Shown here: positions 48,506-57,618 of the stretch, piece after piece
Position numbering within the stretch: the stretch's first letter is position 1
Layout: each line of letters starts with the position of its first letter
DNA from: Oceanobacillus iheyensis HTE831
Lineage (GTDB): Bacteria > Bacillota > Bacilli > Bacillales > Amphibacillaceae
Assembly (NCBI RefSeq): GCF_000011245.1
Contig: NC_004193.1
Coordinates: forward strand, 660,501-724,500
DNA length: 64,000 bases
Direction: 5' to 3'
Made by a program: the position numbers and the translations under genes
The notes under the pieces: generated by a model
Seen by the model: only the letters and a program-made list of their open reading frames with translations
Told to the model about the DNA's origin: nothing
Databases searched by the model: none

Positions 48506-48546
48506 ATTAACTTGATTCAACTACTATAAAAATTTTTAGAGTAAAC

Positions 48547-48564
48547 ATACCAACCGGTTAGTAT
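48547..48564. promoter_or_regulatory. Operator-like dyad 2 of the acid-catabolism island
   Basis: ATACCAACCGGTTAGTAT, an 18-bp palindrome with one mismatched pair, 48 bp upstream of the acyl-CoA dehydrogenase start. TetR-family regulators of acyl-CoA metabolism often bind sites with an ACCGGT centre. The gene at 54762 is the obvious candidate regulator. Confidence 0.7.
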
Positions 48565-48611
48565 TAAGGTCGAGCTTATAACATATAGATGGTGAAAAGG
48601 AGAGGAAAACG

Positions 48612-49790
48612 ATGCATTTAAGATTAACGGATGAACAAAAAATGGTACAGCAAACGATTCGCAAATTTGTAGAAAAGGAGCTTATTCCTTTAGAGAATGA
48701 TGTGCTACGAAATGAACGAGAAGGTAAACCTAGTCTTTCAAAAGAAAAAGAAGAAGAATTAGTGTTGAAAGCTAAGAATGCAGGCTTTTGGGGAATAAAT
48801 ACGCCTGAAGAGTATGGTGGAGCAGATTTAGGACAAATGATGCAAGCAATAGTTGCGATGGAAGTATCGAAAACTTTTGTCCCATTTCAATTTGGAGGAT
48901 CTGCGGATAATATTTTATATTATGGCAACGAAGAACAAAAAAATGAATACTTAATTCCTACGATTAATGGGGAGAAGAAGTCATGTTTTGCAATGACAGA
49001 ACCAGGTGCTGGGTCTGATACACAAAATATTAAAATGACGGCAGTAAAGGATGGCTCCGAATGGGTGCTTAATGGAGAAAAAACCTTTATTACTGGTGGG
49101 AATGAAGCAGATTTTGTTATGGTGATCGCGATTACCGATAAGGAATTACATCAGAAGACAAAAGGTAGAGAAGGCGTTACTTGTTTTATTGCTGACCGTG
49201 ATATGGGTTGGGAATCCGAATATATTCATACGATGGGGGAATGGGGACCAGCTAGCTTGTTTTTTGAAAATGTTCGAATCCCGGAAAAGAATATTTTAGG
49301 AGAATTGCATAAAGGCTATAACCTAGGACTCGAATGGATTGGATTTGCAAGGTGGATTGTCGGTGCTCGCGCAGTTGGGACGGCAGAACGACTATTGCAA
49401 ATGGCGATTGATTATTCAAAAGAGCGAGAAACATTCGGTAAGCCTATTTCAGAAAGGCAAGCAATTCAATGGCAGATTGCGGATTCTGCAGTGGAAGTAG
49501 AAGCAGCAAGATGGCTTGTTCTAAACGCAGCGTTCACTCTTGATCAAGGAGAAGATAATCGACACCTAGCATCTATTGCTAAATTGTATGGGGCAAATAT
49601 GGGTACGAGAGTCGTTGATCGTGTTATGCAAATTCACGGCGGGATGGGTTATACACGTGAATTGCCAATAGAGCGCTGGTATCGGGAAGCAAGATTGTGG
49701 AGGATTTATGATGGAACGGACGAAATTCAGCGACTCATTATATCTAGGAATCTACTAAAAGGTCATGTCAAATTAGGACAGTACGTATAG
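48612..49790 (+). CDS. Acyl-CoA dehydrogenase (1)
   Basis: 392 residues. FAD enzyme making 2-enoyl-CoA from acyl-CoA, passing electrons to ETF. Signatures CFAMTEPGAGSDTQNIKMTA (FAD/substrate), GEKTFITGGNEADF, ERETFGKPISERQAIQWQIA and the end MQIHGGMGYTRELPIERWYR with LWRIYDGTDEIQRL, where the catalytic Glu of the usual short/medium-chain type lies in YDGTDE or upstream. First gene of the run behind dyad 2. Confidence 0.92.
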   Translation: MHLRLTDEQKMVQQTIRKFVEKELIPLENDVLRNEREGKPSLSKEKEEELVLKAKNAGFWGINTPEEYGGADLGQMMQAIVAMEVSKTFVPFQFGGSADNILYYGNEEQKNEYLIPTINGEKKSCFAMTEPGAGSDTQNIKMTAVKDGSEWVLNGEKTFITGGNEADFVMVIAITDKELHQKTKGREGVTCFIADRDMGWESEYIHTMGEWGPASLFFENVRIPEKNILGELHKGYNLGLEWIGFARWIVGARAVGTAERLLQMAIDYSKERETFGKPISERQAIQWQIADSAVEVEAARWLVLNAAFTLDQGEDNRHLASIAKLYGANMGTRVVDRVMQIHGGMGYTRELPIERWYREARLWRIYDGTDEIQRLIISRNLLKGHVKLGQYV

Positions 49791-49799
49791 GAGGAAAAA

Positions 49800-50567
49800 A
49801 TGATGACAAATAGGTTTTCTGGAAAAGTAGCTTTAATTACCGGTGGTAGTAGAGGAATTGGGAAGGCTATTGCTTCATTATTCGCAGAAGAAGGAGCAAA
49901 AGTAGCAATTATTGATGTTAACGAAGAAGCTTTATCACAGTCAGCAAAAGAATTTACAGAAAAAGGCTATACCGTTTATTCAAAGGTTGCAGATGTTGTA
50001 AATGCAGAAGAAGTAGAGTTGGCGGTAAAGGAAATCAATGACGCATTTGGCTCAATTGATATTCTTGTAAATAATGCGGGAGTAATTAGAGACAATTTGT
50101 TATTTAAAATGACAGACAATGATTGGCAGCAAGTGATGGATGTCCATTTAAAAGGAGCTTTTCATGCAACTCGAGCAGTTCAACAGTATATGGTAGAGCA
50201 AAAGTATGGACGCATTATTAATATTTCATCAACATCAGCCCTTGGGAATAGAGGTCAGGCGAACTATGCTACGGCAAAAGCTGGATTACAAGGACTGACG
50301 AAAACATTATCCATTGAATTAGGGAAATTTGGTATAACTGCAAATGCTGTTGCGCCTGGCTTTATTGAAACGGATATGACGAAAGCAACTGCTGCTAGAG
50401 TTGGTATTCCATTTGATGATTTTGTAAAAGGAAGTGTGAGTCAAATTCCAGTGGGAAGAAGTGGAAAGCCAGAGGATATTGCGAATGCAGTGGCATTTTT
50501 TGCGGATGAAAAATCATCATTTGTGAGTGGTCAGGTAATCTATGTTGCGGGCGGACCAAAAGCATAA
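49800..50567 (+). CDS. Short-chain dehydrogenase/reductase (1), FabG-like
   Basis: 255 residues. Cofactor motif TGGSRGIGKAIA (TGxxxGIG), IDILVNNAGVIRD, catalytic Ser in NISSTSALGNRGQ, and Y-x-x-x-K in NYATAKAGLQGL. Asp in VAIIDVNEEA favours NAD(H). Probably oxidises a hydroxyacyl-CoA. It follows the dehydrogenase by 9 bp, with AGGAGG in the gap. Confidence 0.9.
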   Translation: MMTNRFSGKVALITGGSRGIGKAIASLFAEEGAKVAIIDVNEEALSQSAKEFTEKGYTVYSKVADVVNAEEVELAVKEINDAFGSIDILVNNAGVIRDNLLFKMTDNDWQQVMDVHLKGAFHATRAVQQYMVEQKYGRIINISSTSALGNRGQANYATAKAGLQGLTKTLSIELGKFGITANAVAPGFIETDMTKATAARVGIPFDDFVKGSVSQIPVGRSGKPEDIANAVAFFADEKSSFVSGQVIYVAGGPKA

Positions 50568-50594
50568 TTTTTAAATGAAGAATGGGGTGTATCT

Positions 50595-51044
50595 ATGTTT
50601 CGTCAGGTGATCGGGGAAGAGTCAAAAAAGATTAAAAACGTTGTAGAAAAGGGCATTGTTAAACGATTCTCGGAATCGATTGGTGATTTGCATCCAATCT
50701 ATGTGGACGAAGAGGTTGGCAGACAATCAAGGTATGGAAGAAATATCGCACCTCCGACGTTTCCAAGAGTATTTGACTACGGAGAGATTGAAGGACTTCA
50801 TCTTCCAAATAAGGGACTCATACATGGTGAGCAGATTTATCACTATGAACGACCTTTATTGGTAGGGGAAGAATTATATTGTTATACACAAGTAAAAGAT
50901 TACTATGAAAAAGAAGGAAAAAATGGTTTGATGTGCTTTTTAGTTACGAAAAGATACGGTGAAGACGTACAAGGTAATGTTATTTTTACAGAAGAAGCTA
51001 CTATCATAATTACTGAAAAAGTAAGGAAGGCGATGGAAGTATGA
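50595..51044 (+). CDS. FAS1-like/MaoC N-terminal-type dehydratase subunit
   Basis: 149 residues, hot-dog fold. RFSESIGDLHPIYVDEEVGR and NIAPPTFPRVFDYGEIEGLH match the FAS1-like dehydratase region (PF13452). In hydratase 2 the motif is D-x-N-P-x-H; here the His is replaced by Tyr (GDLHPIY), so the subunit is probably not catalytic alone. The stop overlaps the start of the next MaoC gene, suggesting an obligate heterodimer like HadAB or ChsH1/H2. Confidence 0.82.
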   Translation: MFRQVIGEESKKIKNVVEKGIVKRFSESIGDLHPIYVDEEVGRQSRYGRNIAPPTFPRVFDYGEIEGLHLPNKGLIHGEQIYHYERPLLVGEELYCYTQVKDYYEKEGKNGLMCFLVTKRYGEDVQGNVIFTEEATIIITEKVRKAMEV

Positions 51045-51451
51045 GTAAGCTAGTAGAGCTTCAGACGGGAGATAGATTAGAACAGATCACATTAAGCCCC
51101 GTATCGAGAATGGATTTAATTAAATATGCCGGATCTTCTCTTGATTTTAATCCCATTCATACAGTCGATGAAGAAGCAGCAAAAGCTGGACTTCCAGGGA
51201 TTATTGCGCATGGCATGTGGACCATGGGAAATCTAGCAAAATTATTTACACCATATTATGAAGAGGGGTTTATTCAAGACTATCAGATTCGTTTTGCTGG
51301 AATGGTGTTTTTAAATGATACGGTCACATTGCAGGCGGAAGTCACAGATAGGGCAAGTGACAACTTACTATTTGATGTTAAAGCTGTCAATCAGCATGAT
51401 AAATCTGTTATTAAAGGCTCGATTAAATTTAAATTATTGAAAGATGAATAG
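51041..51451 (+). CDS. MaoC-like enoyl-CoA hydratase, catalytic subunit
   Basis: 136 residues, hot-dog fold. The hydratase 2 motif is intact, SSLDFNPIHTVDEEAAKAGL with D and H at the active site, then PGIIAHGMWTMG. It overlaps the preceding partner by 4 bp. Hydrates 2-enoyl-CoA to a (3R)-hydroxyacyl-CoA in the family. Confidence 0.87.
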   Translation: MSKLVELQTGDRLEQITLSPVSRMDLIKYAGSSLDFNPIHTVDEEAAKAGLPGIIAHGMWTMGNLAKLFTPYYEEGFIQDYQIRFAGMVFLNDTVTLQAEVTDRASDNLLFDVKAVNQHDKSVIKGSIKFKLLKDE

Positions 51452-51471
51452 ATGGATTTGGGGTGTAATAG

Positions 51472-52677
51472 ATGGAATTTAAGTACTCAGATAAAGTGAA
51501 TTCTTATCAAGAAAAATTGACGTCATTTATGGAAACGTATATTTATCCGAATGAAAAAGTATATCAGGAGCAACTGGACCCCATGGATCGTTTTTCGACC
51601 ATCCCACCTATTCTTGAAGAATTGAAACAGAAAGCTAAAGATGAAAAACTATGGAACTTGTTTTTACCAGATAGTGAATACGGAGCGGGATTAACAAACT
51701 TGGAATATGCTCCATTGTGTGAAGTTATGGGACGTTCTAGCCTCGCTCCAGAAGTATTTAACTGTGCTGCTCCTGATACAGGTAATATGGAAACCATAGA
51801 AAGATATGGTACGGAAGAACAAAAAAAAGCGTGGTTAGAACCTTTATTACATGGAGAGATTCGTTCTTGCTTTTCTATGACAGAGCCGGATGTTGCTTCA
51901 TCGGATGCAACAAATATAAAGGCAAGTATTATCCGGGATGGTGACGATTATGTTATCAACGGAACAAAATGGTGGTCTTCTGGAGCTGGAGACCCTCGCT
52001 GCCAAATCGCTATTGTAATGGGGAAGAATGATCCAGCTGCCCAAAAGCATAAACAACAGTCAATGATTTTAGTTCCAATGGATACACCTGGTGTAACGAT
52101 TAAACGAACATTACCTGTCTTTGGCTACGATCATGCACCACACGGTCACGCTGAAATTGAGTATCACAATGTGAGAGTACCTGCAACGAATATGTTATTA
52201 GGCGAAGGAAGAGGATTTGAAATTGCTCAAGGAAGATTGGGGCCGGGGAGAATTCATCACTGTATGAGAACGATAGGGGCAGCGGAGCGTGCATTAGAAC
52301 TTTTATGTAAGCGTGTTCTTGATCGGGAAACATTTGGTAAAAAATTGGCAGAACAAGGGGTTATCCAAGAGTGGATTGCAAATGCAAGGATAAGTATCGA
52401 ACAAGCACGATTATTAACGTTAAAAGCTGCTTATATGATGGACACTGTAGGCAATAAAGAAGCAAAATCCGAAATTGCAATGATAAAAGTAATTGCTCCA
52501 AATATGGCGCTTGATGTAATTGATAAAGCTATTCAAGTATTGGGAGCAGCGGGAGTAAGTGAAGATTTCCCGCTTGCTGCGAGTTGGGCTAACATACGAA
52601 CGTTACGACTTGCTGATGGTCCTGATGAAGTTCATCGCAAGTCCATAGCAAAATGGGAACTGAAGAAGTATCAATAA
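51472..52677 (+). CDS. ACAD10/11-clade acyl-CoA dehydrogenase (2), LvaC-like
   Basis: 401 residues. It follows the ACAD10/ACAD11 dehydrogenase domain very closely: [60 protein letters not shown] then [37 protein letters not shown] and the end [19 protein letters not shown]. In ACAD11 and in bacterial LvaC this clade acts on 4-phosphoacyl-CoA, removing phosphate to give 2-enoyl-CoA, with an APH-type kinase supplying the phosphoester. That kinase is encoded 3 kb downstream (55790). Confidence 0.92.
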   Translation: MEFKYSDKVNSYQEKLTSFMETYIYPNEKVYQEQLDPMDRFSTIPPILEELKQKAKDEKLWNLFLPDSEYGAGLTNLEYAPLCEVMGRSSLAPEVFNCAAPDTGNMETIERYGTEEQKKAWLEPLLHGEIRSCFSMTEPDVASSDATNIKASIIRDGDDYVINGTKWWSSGAGDPRCQIAIVMGKNDPAAQKHKQQSMILVPMDTPGVTIKRTLPVFGYDHAPHGHAEIEYHNVRVPATNMLLGEGRGFEIAQGRLGPGRIHHCMRTIGAAERALELLCKRVLDRETFGKKLAEQGVIQEWIANARISIEQARLLTLKAAYMMDTVGNKEAKSEIAMIKVIAPNMALDVIDKAIQVLGAAGVSEDFPLAASWANIRTLRLADGPDEVHRKSIAKWELKKYQ

Positions 52678-52692
52678 TCGGGAGTTGAGTGT

Positions 52693-53466
52693 ATGCATGT
52701 TAAAGAGTTATTTAATCTAAAGGGAAAAACAGCCATCGTTACAGGTGGAGGACGTGGACTCGGCGAACAAATAGCTGAAGGATTTGCTGAAGCTGGTGCA
52801 AATGTAGTTGTCTGTTCCAGAAAGGAAGAAAATTGCAAGGAAGTAAGTGAGAAGCTAGAAGAAATTGGAGTTCAGACATTAGCATTAAAGTGTGACATCA
52901 CTAATCCAGAAGATATTAAACAGGTAGTTGCACAGACCGTTGAAAAATTTGGAGGCATCGACATTTTGGTAAATAACAGTGGTGCAACTTGGGGAGCACC
53001 AGTTGATGATATGCCATTAGAAGCCTTTCAAAAAGTGATAAATGTCAATGTTATTGGGACTTTTTTAATGTCACAAGCGGTAGGAAAAGTTATGAAGGAT
53101 CAAGAATATGGCAAAATAATCAATATTGCCTCAGTAGCTGGTTTAAAAGGTTCTGATCCTGAGTTAATGGATGCAATTGGTTATAACACGAGTAAAGGGG
53201 GAGTAATTACATTCACAAAAGATCTAGCAGTGAAATGGGGGCCTAGTGGAATCTACGTAAATGCCATTGCGCCAGGATTTTTCCCAACAAAAATGTCGAA
53301 AGTTTTAATTGAAAGGAGCAAGGATAAATTTCTAAGCCGAACACCTCTACGTAAGTTTGGAACAGATACAGATCTAAAAGGTGTAGCATTATTTTTAGCT
53401 TCTTCGGCATCTGACTTTGTTACAGGAGAAACCATAGTAGTAGATGGAGGATCTGCTGCAATGTAG
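52693..53466 (+). CDS. Short-chain dehydrogenase/reductase (2)
   Basis: 257 residues. TGGGRGLGEQIAEGF, ILVNNSGATWGAPV, Ser in NIASVAGLKGSDPE and Y-x-x-x-K in GYNTSKGGVITF, and a longer insert than SDR 1 before the catalytic Tyr. A 3-hydroxyacyl-CoA dehydrogenase-like role fits the cluster (LvaD place). GGGAGTTGAG precedes the ATG, 15 bp after the dehydrogenase. Confidence 0.88.
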   Translation: MHVKELFNLKGKTAIVTGGGRGLGEQIAEGFAEAGANVVVCSRKEENCKEVSEKLEEIGVQTLALKCDITNPEDIKQVVAQTVEKFGGIDILVNNSGATWGAPVDDMPLEAFQKVINVNVIGTFLMSQAVGKVMKDQEYGKIINIASVAGLKGSDPELMDAIGYNTSKGGVITFTKDLAVKWGPSGIYVNAIAPGFFPTKMSKVLIERSKDKFLSRTPLRKFGTDTDLKGVALFLASSASDFVTGETIVVDGGSAAM

Positions 53467-53497
53467 CATCATACTTTATGAAAATGGATGTGAATAA

Positions 53498-54676
53498 ATG
53501 ATGAATAGAGGTAGAGATGCGGTAATTGTTTCTGCTGTCCGAACAGCGATTGCCAGGCAAGGAGGAGCATTAGCGACGGTGCCTGCACATGTGTTTGGGG
53601 CAGAAGTAATCAAAGAATCAGTGAAGCGAGCAAAGGTAGATCCAGAGCTAATCGATGATGTCATTATGGGGAATGTATTAAGCGGTGGGGGAAATATCGC
53701 TAGATTAGCAGCTTTACAAGCAGATTTATCCTTACATTTACCAGGACTAACTATTGATCGTCAGTGTGGCTCGGGAATCAATGCCATTGTTCTTGCGCAG
53801 CAGGCTATTCAGTCAGGAATGGGAGACATTTATGTCGCTGGAGGTATGGAAAGTATGAGCCGTGCTCCATATTTGATGGATCGGCCAGATAAAGCGTTTA
53901 GTCCTGTGCCGCCAACGATTCGTAAATCCAAACTCTCTCCAGAGCACATAGGCGATCCACCGATGGGAATAACGGCTGAAAACCTTGCAAAAAAATATAA
54001 TATTTCTAGAGAAGAACAAGATGAATATGCGCTTTCAAGTCAACAACGAATGGAAGAAGCAATGAGAGAAGGGCGATTTAAAGAACAAATTGTACCAATT
54101 TCAGTTCCTCTACGAAAAGAAGCAGCCATTGTTTTCGATACTGACGAGCATCCACGTCCAAACTCGACTATGGAAGGATTAAAGAAATTACCACCTGCTT
54201 TTGTTAAAGAGGGAACAGTGACTGCTGGTAGTAGTTCTGGATTAAATGACGCGGCATCTGCTCTTGTGATTATGTCGAGAGAAAAAGCAGAAGAATTAAA
54301 TTTAACACCATTGGCAATTGTTAGAAATGCTGCAGTGGCAGGTGTGGACCCAAATGTGATGGGGATCGGTCCTGTTCCAGCTACACAAAAACTACTCAGA
54401 AAAGCAAATTTAAGCTTAAGAGATATTGATCTTATCGAATTAAATGAAGCATTTGCAGCACAAGTTATAGCCTGTGATCGTGAGCTTGCATTTAATCGAA
54501 ACAAATTAAATGTAAATGGCGGCGCAATTGCTCATGGACACCCACTTGGAGCAACAGGAGCTATTTTAATAACAAAAATGGTGTATGAGTTACAGCGAAT
54601 CGGTGGCAACTATGGACTTGTAACAGCGTGTATTGGTGGTGGGCAAGGAATTTCTGCATTAATTGAAAGAGAATAG
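53498..54676 (+). CDS. Acetyl-CoA acyltransferase (thiolase)
   Basis: 392 residues. Nucleophile Cys in TIDRQCGSGINAIVLAQ (about residue 90), AGGMESMSRAPYLM, NVNGGAIAHGHPLGATGA and the proton-transfer Cys in VTACIGGGQGIS; ELNEAFAAQ is conserved. It cleaves 3-ketoacyl-CoA to acetyl-CoA (or propionyl-CoA) and a shortened acyl-CoA, the last step of the pathway. Two tandem ATG codons at the start. Confidence 0.92.
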   Translation: MMNRGRDAVIVSAVRTAIARQGGALATVPAHVFGAEVIKESVKRAKVDPELIDDVIMGNVLSGGGNIARLAALQADLSLHLPGLTIDRQCGSGINAIVLAQQAIQSGMGDIYVAGGMESMSRAPYLMDRPDKAFSPVPPTIRKSKLSPEHIGDPPMGITAENLAKKYNISREEQDEYALSSQQRMEEAMREGRFKEQIVPISVPLRKEAAIVFDTDEHPRPNSTMEGLKKLPPAFVKEGTVTAGSSSGLNDAASALVIMSREKAEELNLTPLAIVRNAAVAGVDPNVMGIGPVPATQKLLRKANLSLRDIDLIELNEAFAAQVIACDRELAFNRNKLNVNGGAIAHGHPLGATGAILITKMVYELQRIGGNYGLVTACIGGGQGISALIERE

Positions 54677-54761
54677 TAGTGAGGTGTAATCGAGGCTTAT
54701 AACATTTGTGTGGATTATGTATGCTATAATATAACCCACAAAAATGAGAGGAACATAGATT

Positions 54762-55328
54762 ATGAGAGATAAAATTATTCAAGTGAGTATACCATTGTTT
54801 GATACACATGGTTACAGCGAAACATCCATTCAAGGTATTGTAGATGCATTAGGAGTTACCAAAGGTACTTTCTATTATTATTACAAGAGCAAACAAGAAT
54901 TATTAAAGGATATTAATTTAACGTATATTCAAAACCTTTTACTTTCCCAAGAAGAAATTTTGAATGATAGTACCTTAACCTATAAAGAAAAGCTATACAA
55001 TAATGTGTTATTAATTATCCGCAATATTCGAAAACAGCGACAGAGTGCGAGAATATTTGCCAGAGAAATTCGTCATTTGCAAGGCGAAAACTTAGAAGTC
55101 GTGAGAAATATACGAAATAAATTCAGAAAAAATACGCAAACAATTATTACAAAGGGAATAGAAGAAGGAGAGTTTAATAAAAACATTCGTCCGGATATTT
55201 TAACACTAGGAATTCTTGGGATTACAAATTGGAGTTATTATTGGTTTAATCCAGATGGAGAAGTATCTGAAGAAGAACTTACCGAATATTATATGGAGTT
55301 AATTTTAAATGGAATAAATCTCGAATAG
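54762..55328 (+). CDS. TetR family regulator, probable repressor of the island
   Basis: 188 residues. HTH near residues 22-43: ETSIQGIVDALGVTKGTFYY with YYKSKQELLKDI. The C-terminal domain resembles FadR/KstR2-type TetR proteins that bind acyl-CoA (RQSARIFAREIRHLQGENLE, GILGITNWSYYWFNPDGEVS); the GITNW-YYW-NP end is typical of that group. It likely binds the dyads at 46644 and 48547, with an acyl-CoA from the pathway as inducer. A -10-like TATAAT (near 54725) precedes it. Confidence 0.86.
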   Translation: MRDKIIQVSIPLFDTHGYSETSIQGIVDALGVTKGTFYYYYKSKQELLKDINLTYIQNLLLSQEEILNDSTLTYKEKLYNNVLLIIRNIRKQRQSARIFAREIRHLQGENLEVVRNIRNKFRKNTQTIITKGIEEGEFNKNIRPDILTLGILGITNWSYYWFNPDGEVSEEELTEYYMELILNGINLE

Positions 55329-55359
55329 TCAATCCATACAGAAAGGTGTATGAATATGT

Positions 55360-55764
55360 ATGAAGGATGAGATTGAAGTATATGTAAGGTTTAGTGAAAC
55401 AGATATGCTTGGGCATGTGAACAATACAAGTTATTTCTTATACTTTGAAGAGGCTCGAACTAAATTCTTTAAGAAAATTCTTCCTAATCGAGACTCTTCT
55501 TTAGGATTTATATTGGCTTCGATCAAATGTGATTTTCTACAACAGGCATATGGAGATGAAATATTAAAAGTAATTACAACTATTTCAAAAATCGGTGGCA
55601 AGAGTTTTCATATGCAACACACGCTAGTGAATAAGCAGGATGAAAAAATTGCCCAAGCGACAGCTGTAATTGTCTGTTTTAATTATGAGAAGCAACAATC
55701 GGTAGCTATCCCAGAACAATTAAGAGCCAACCTTGAAGCATGGTTCGCAACAACTGTGAAGTGA
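55360..55764 (+). CDS. 4HBT-family acyl-CoA thioesterase
   Basis: 134 residues, hot-dog fold. VYVRFSETDMLGHVNNTSYF is the 4-hydroxybenzoyl-CoA-thioesterase/YbgC motif (catalytic Asp in SETD). FGKASFHMQHTLV-like GGKSFHMQHTLV is present. It may remove CoA from dead-end intermediates and keep free CoA available. Confidence 0.85.
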   Translation: MKDEIEVYVRFSETDMLGHVNNTSYFLYFEEARTKFFKKILPNRDSSLGFILASIKCDFLQQAYGDEILKVITTISKIGGKSFHMQHTLVNKQDEKIAQATAVIVCFNYEKQQSVAIPEQLRANLEAWFATTVK

Positions 55765-55789
55765 ATTTTTCGATGTAAGGAGGATAAAG

Positions 55790-56851
55790 ATGCCAGCAGA
55801 GACCATTCCAGTTCGTCGTGGAGAAGAAATTGATCAACGAGCTTTGGAAGATTTCTTAAGAGAAGAGCTAACAAATATTCCAACTGGACCTTTAACGATG
55901 AAGCAATTCAGTGCAGGACGATCGAATCTGACTTATCTATTGAAAATTGGAAATTGGGAAGCGGTTTTGAGAAGACCGCCACTAGGTCCAGTTGCCCCAA
56001 AAGCGCATGACATGGGCAGAGAATTTAGTATTTTAGAGGCAATACAAGCCCATTTTTCACCTGCTCCTAAAGCATTTATATATGGTGAAGCGAACGTAAT
56101 TGGAAGTCCTTTTTTTGTAATGGAAAGGAAAAAAGGAATTGTATTAGATACGGATTTTCCTGAAGAGTTGCAGGTAACCGATGAATTATGCCGTAAAGTT
56201 TCAGAAAATATGGTTGATACATTGGTAACACTTCATCAGATAGACTACACCAAAACGGATCTAGTGAATTTTACCAAACCAGAGGGCTTCTTAGAAAGAC
56301 AGGTTCATGGTTGGATTAAAAGGTATGATAAATCAAAAACTGATGAGATTAACGGGGTGGAACAATTAAAAACTTGGTTGATAAAACATATTCCAACTTC
56401 CTCGGAAACTACCATTATTCATTATGATTATAAATTGAATAACTTAATGTTTAATGACGATTTTAGTGAAATTGTCGGATTGTTTGATTGGGAAATGACT
56501 ACAGTCGGCGATCCTTTAGCAGATTTAGGAGTTGCGATGAGTTACTGGACTGAGTTAAATGATTCTCCGTTATTACAAAAAGGTTTAGGTGATAAAGAGG
56601 TAACTACACAGTACTCCGGCTTTTTTACTAGAAATGATTGGATAGAAACCTATTCTAAGAAAAGCGGAAGAGATGTTTCCCATATCCATTTTTACCTGAC
56701 ATTTGCTTATTTTAAGTTAGCTGTCATTTGCCAACAAATTTATTACCGTTGGCATCAAGGTCAAACAAACGATGAGAGATTTAAGCAATTAAATGGTTAT
56801 GTAAAAAACCTCATCACGTATGCACTGGAAAATACGCATAAAAAAATATAA
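55790..56851 (+). CDS. APH-type kinase of the ACAD10/11 (LvaA) type
   Basis: 353 residues, aminoglycoside-phosphotransferase fold. N-lobe FSAGRSNLTYLLKIGNWEAV, LRRPPLGPVAPKAHDMGREF (Lys region RRPP typical of the ACAD10/11 kinase) and FVMERKKGIVLD. Catalytic loop HYDYKLNNLMFND (HxDxKxxN, about 205) and metal motif LFDWEMTTVGDPLADLGVAM. Not a drug-resistance enzyme: the RPPLGP and WE-T-GDPLADLG patterns are those of the kinase domain fused to ACAD11 and of LvaA, which phosphorylate 4-hydroxyacyl-CoA. AAGGAGG precedes the ATG. Confidence 0.88.
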   Translation: MPAETIPVRRGEEIDQRALEDFLREELTNIPTGPLTMKQFSAGRSNLTYLLKIGNWEAVLRRPPLGPVAPKAHDMGREFSILEAIQAHFSPAPKAFIYGEANVIGSPFFVMERKKGIVLDTDFPEELQVTDELCRKVSENMVDTLVTLHQIDYTKTDLVNFTKPEGFLERQVHGWIKRYDKSKTDEINGVEQLKTWLIKHIPTSSETTIIHYDYKLNNLMFNDDFSEIVGLFDWEMTTVGDPLADLGVAMSYWTELNDSPLLQKGLGDKEVTTQYSGFFTRNDWIETYSKKSGRDVSHIHFYLTFAYFKLAVICQQIYYRWHQGQTNDERFKQLNGYVKNLITYALENTHKKI

Positions 56852-56873
56852 CCCTTTTGAATGAGGTGTTTAA

Positions 56874-57613
56874 TTGGGGAAAATACATGTTGTGCTTAAG
56901 AAAGAGGAGTTAAATCGAAAAAAGTTAGAAGGAAAGATTGTGGTAGTATTTGATATTTTATTAGCTACTTCCACCATTACCACTGTATTAGAACATGGTG
57001 CTAAAGAAGTCATACCTGTCCTTCATGGAGACGAAGCAAAGCGGGAAGCATGTAAAGTAAGGAAGGAAAACTGTTTATTGGTTGGAGAATATCAGGGCTT
57101 AACGTTAGAAGGTTTTCTTTCTCCGAGTCCAAGATTGCTCAAGTGAATGAAAAAACAGTAATACTTTCCACAACGAATGGAACTGTTGCAATGAAGAATG
57201 CTCATGCAGCGAACGAAGTATATGCTGCTTCATTATTAAATTCAGTCTCTGTAGCGAAAGAAATTTTGCAATATTACAAAAATGAGACGATTATACTAGT
57301 ATGCTCTGGTTCATCTGGTGGATTTAATGTAGAGGATTTTTATGGAGCAGGTTATTTCATTGAATGTCTCGAGAAGTATTCTAATGAGCATTTGGAGTGG
57401 ATGTTGACAGATGCAGCCATGGCATCTCATCAATTTTATCTTGGAAAAGATAACCAAGCAGAAGAAGTACTACTAAACTCTCGGGTAGGAAGAAAGTTAG
57501 TAGAGATGGGGCATCATCATGATATTCAATATGTAGCTGAAAAAGATACCTGTTTTGTAGTTCCTTATTTAAAAGATGGTACGTATGTGATTCACAAAAA
57601 TTTAAAGAGGTGA
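56874..57613 (+). pseudogene. ComB-like 2-phosphosulfolactate phosphatase family gene with a frameshift
   Basis: About 246 codons if continuous. Frame 1 (TTG at 56874): GKIHVVLKKEELNRKKLEGK, IVVVFDILLATSTITTVLEH (ComB DxxxATSTIxT) ending in a stop at 57146. Frame 2 resumes QVNEKTVILSTTNGTVAMKN (ComB TTNGT), VCSGSSGGFNVEDFYGAGYF and LNSRVGRKLVEMGHHHDIQY. Adding one T to the run TTTT at 57113-57116 would join EGFSFSESKIAQVNEKTVIL. Normal ComB length and motifs are otherwise intact. One-base slip, sequence error or slippage-regulated gene. ComB hydrolyses phosphosulfolactate in coenzyme M synthesis in archaea; the bacterial role is uncertain. Confidence 0.78.
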
Positions 57614-57618
57614 CGAAA

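Noticed and set aside
48328..48510. 60-codon frame within the 48340 repeat
   Set aside because: No ribosome-binding site, and the sequence resembles an intergenic dispersed repeat.
55790..56851. Aminoglycoside resistance phosphotransferase
   Set aside because: The sequence patterns are those of ACAD10/11-linked kinases and the context is acyl-CoA metabolism.
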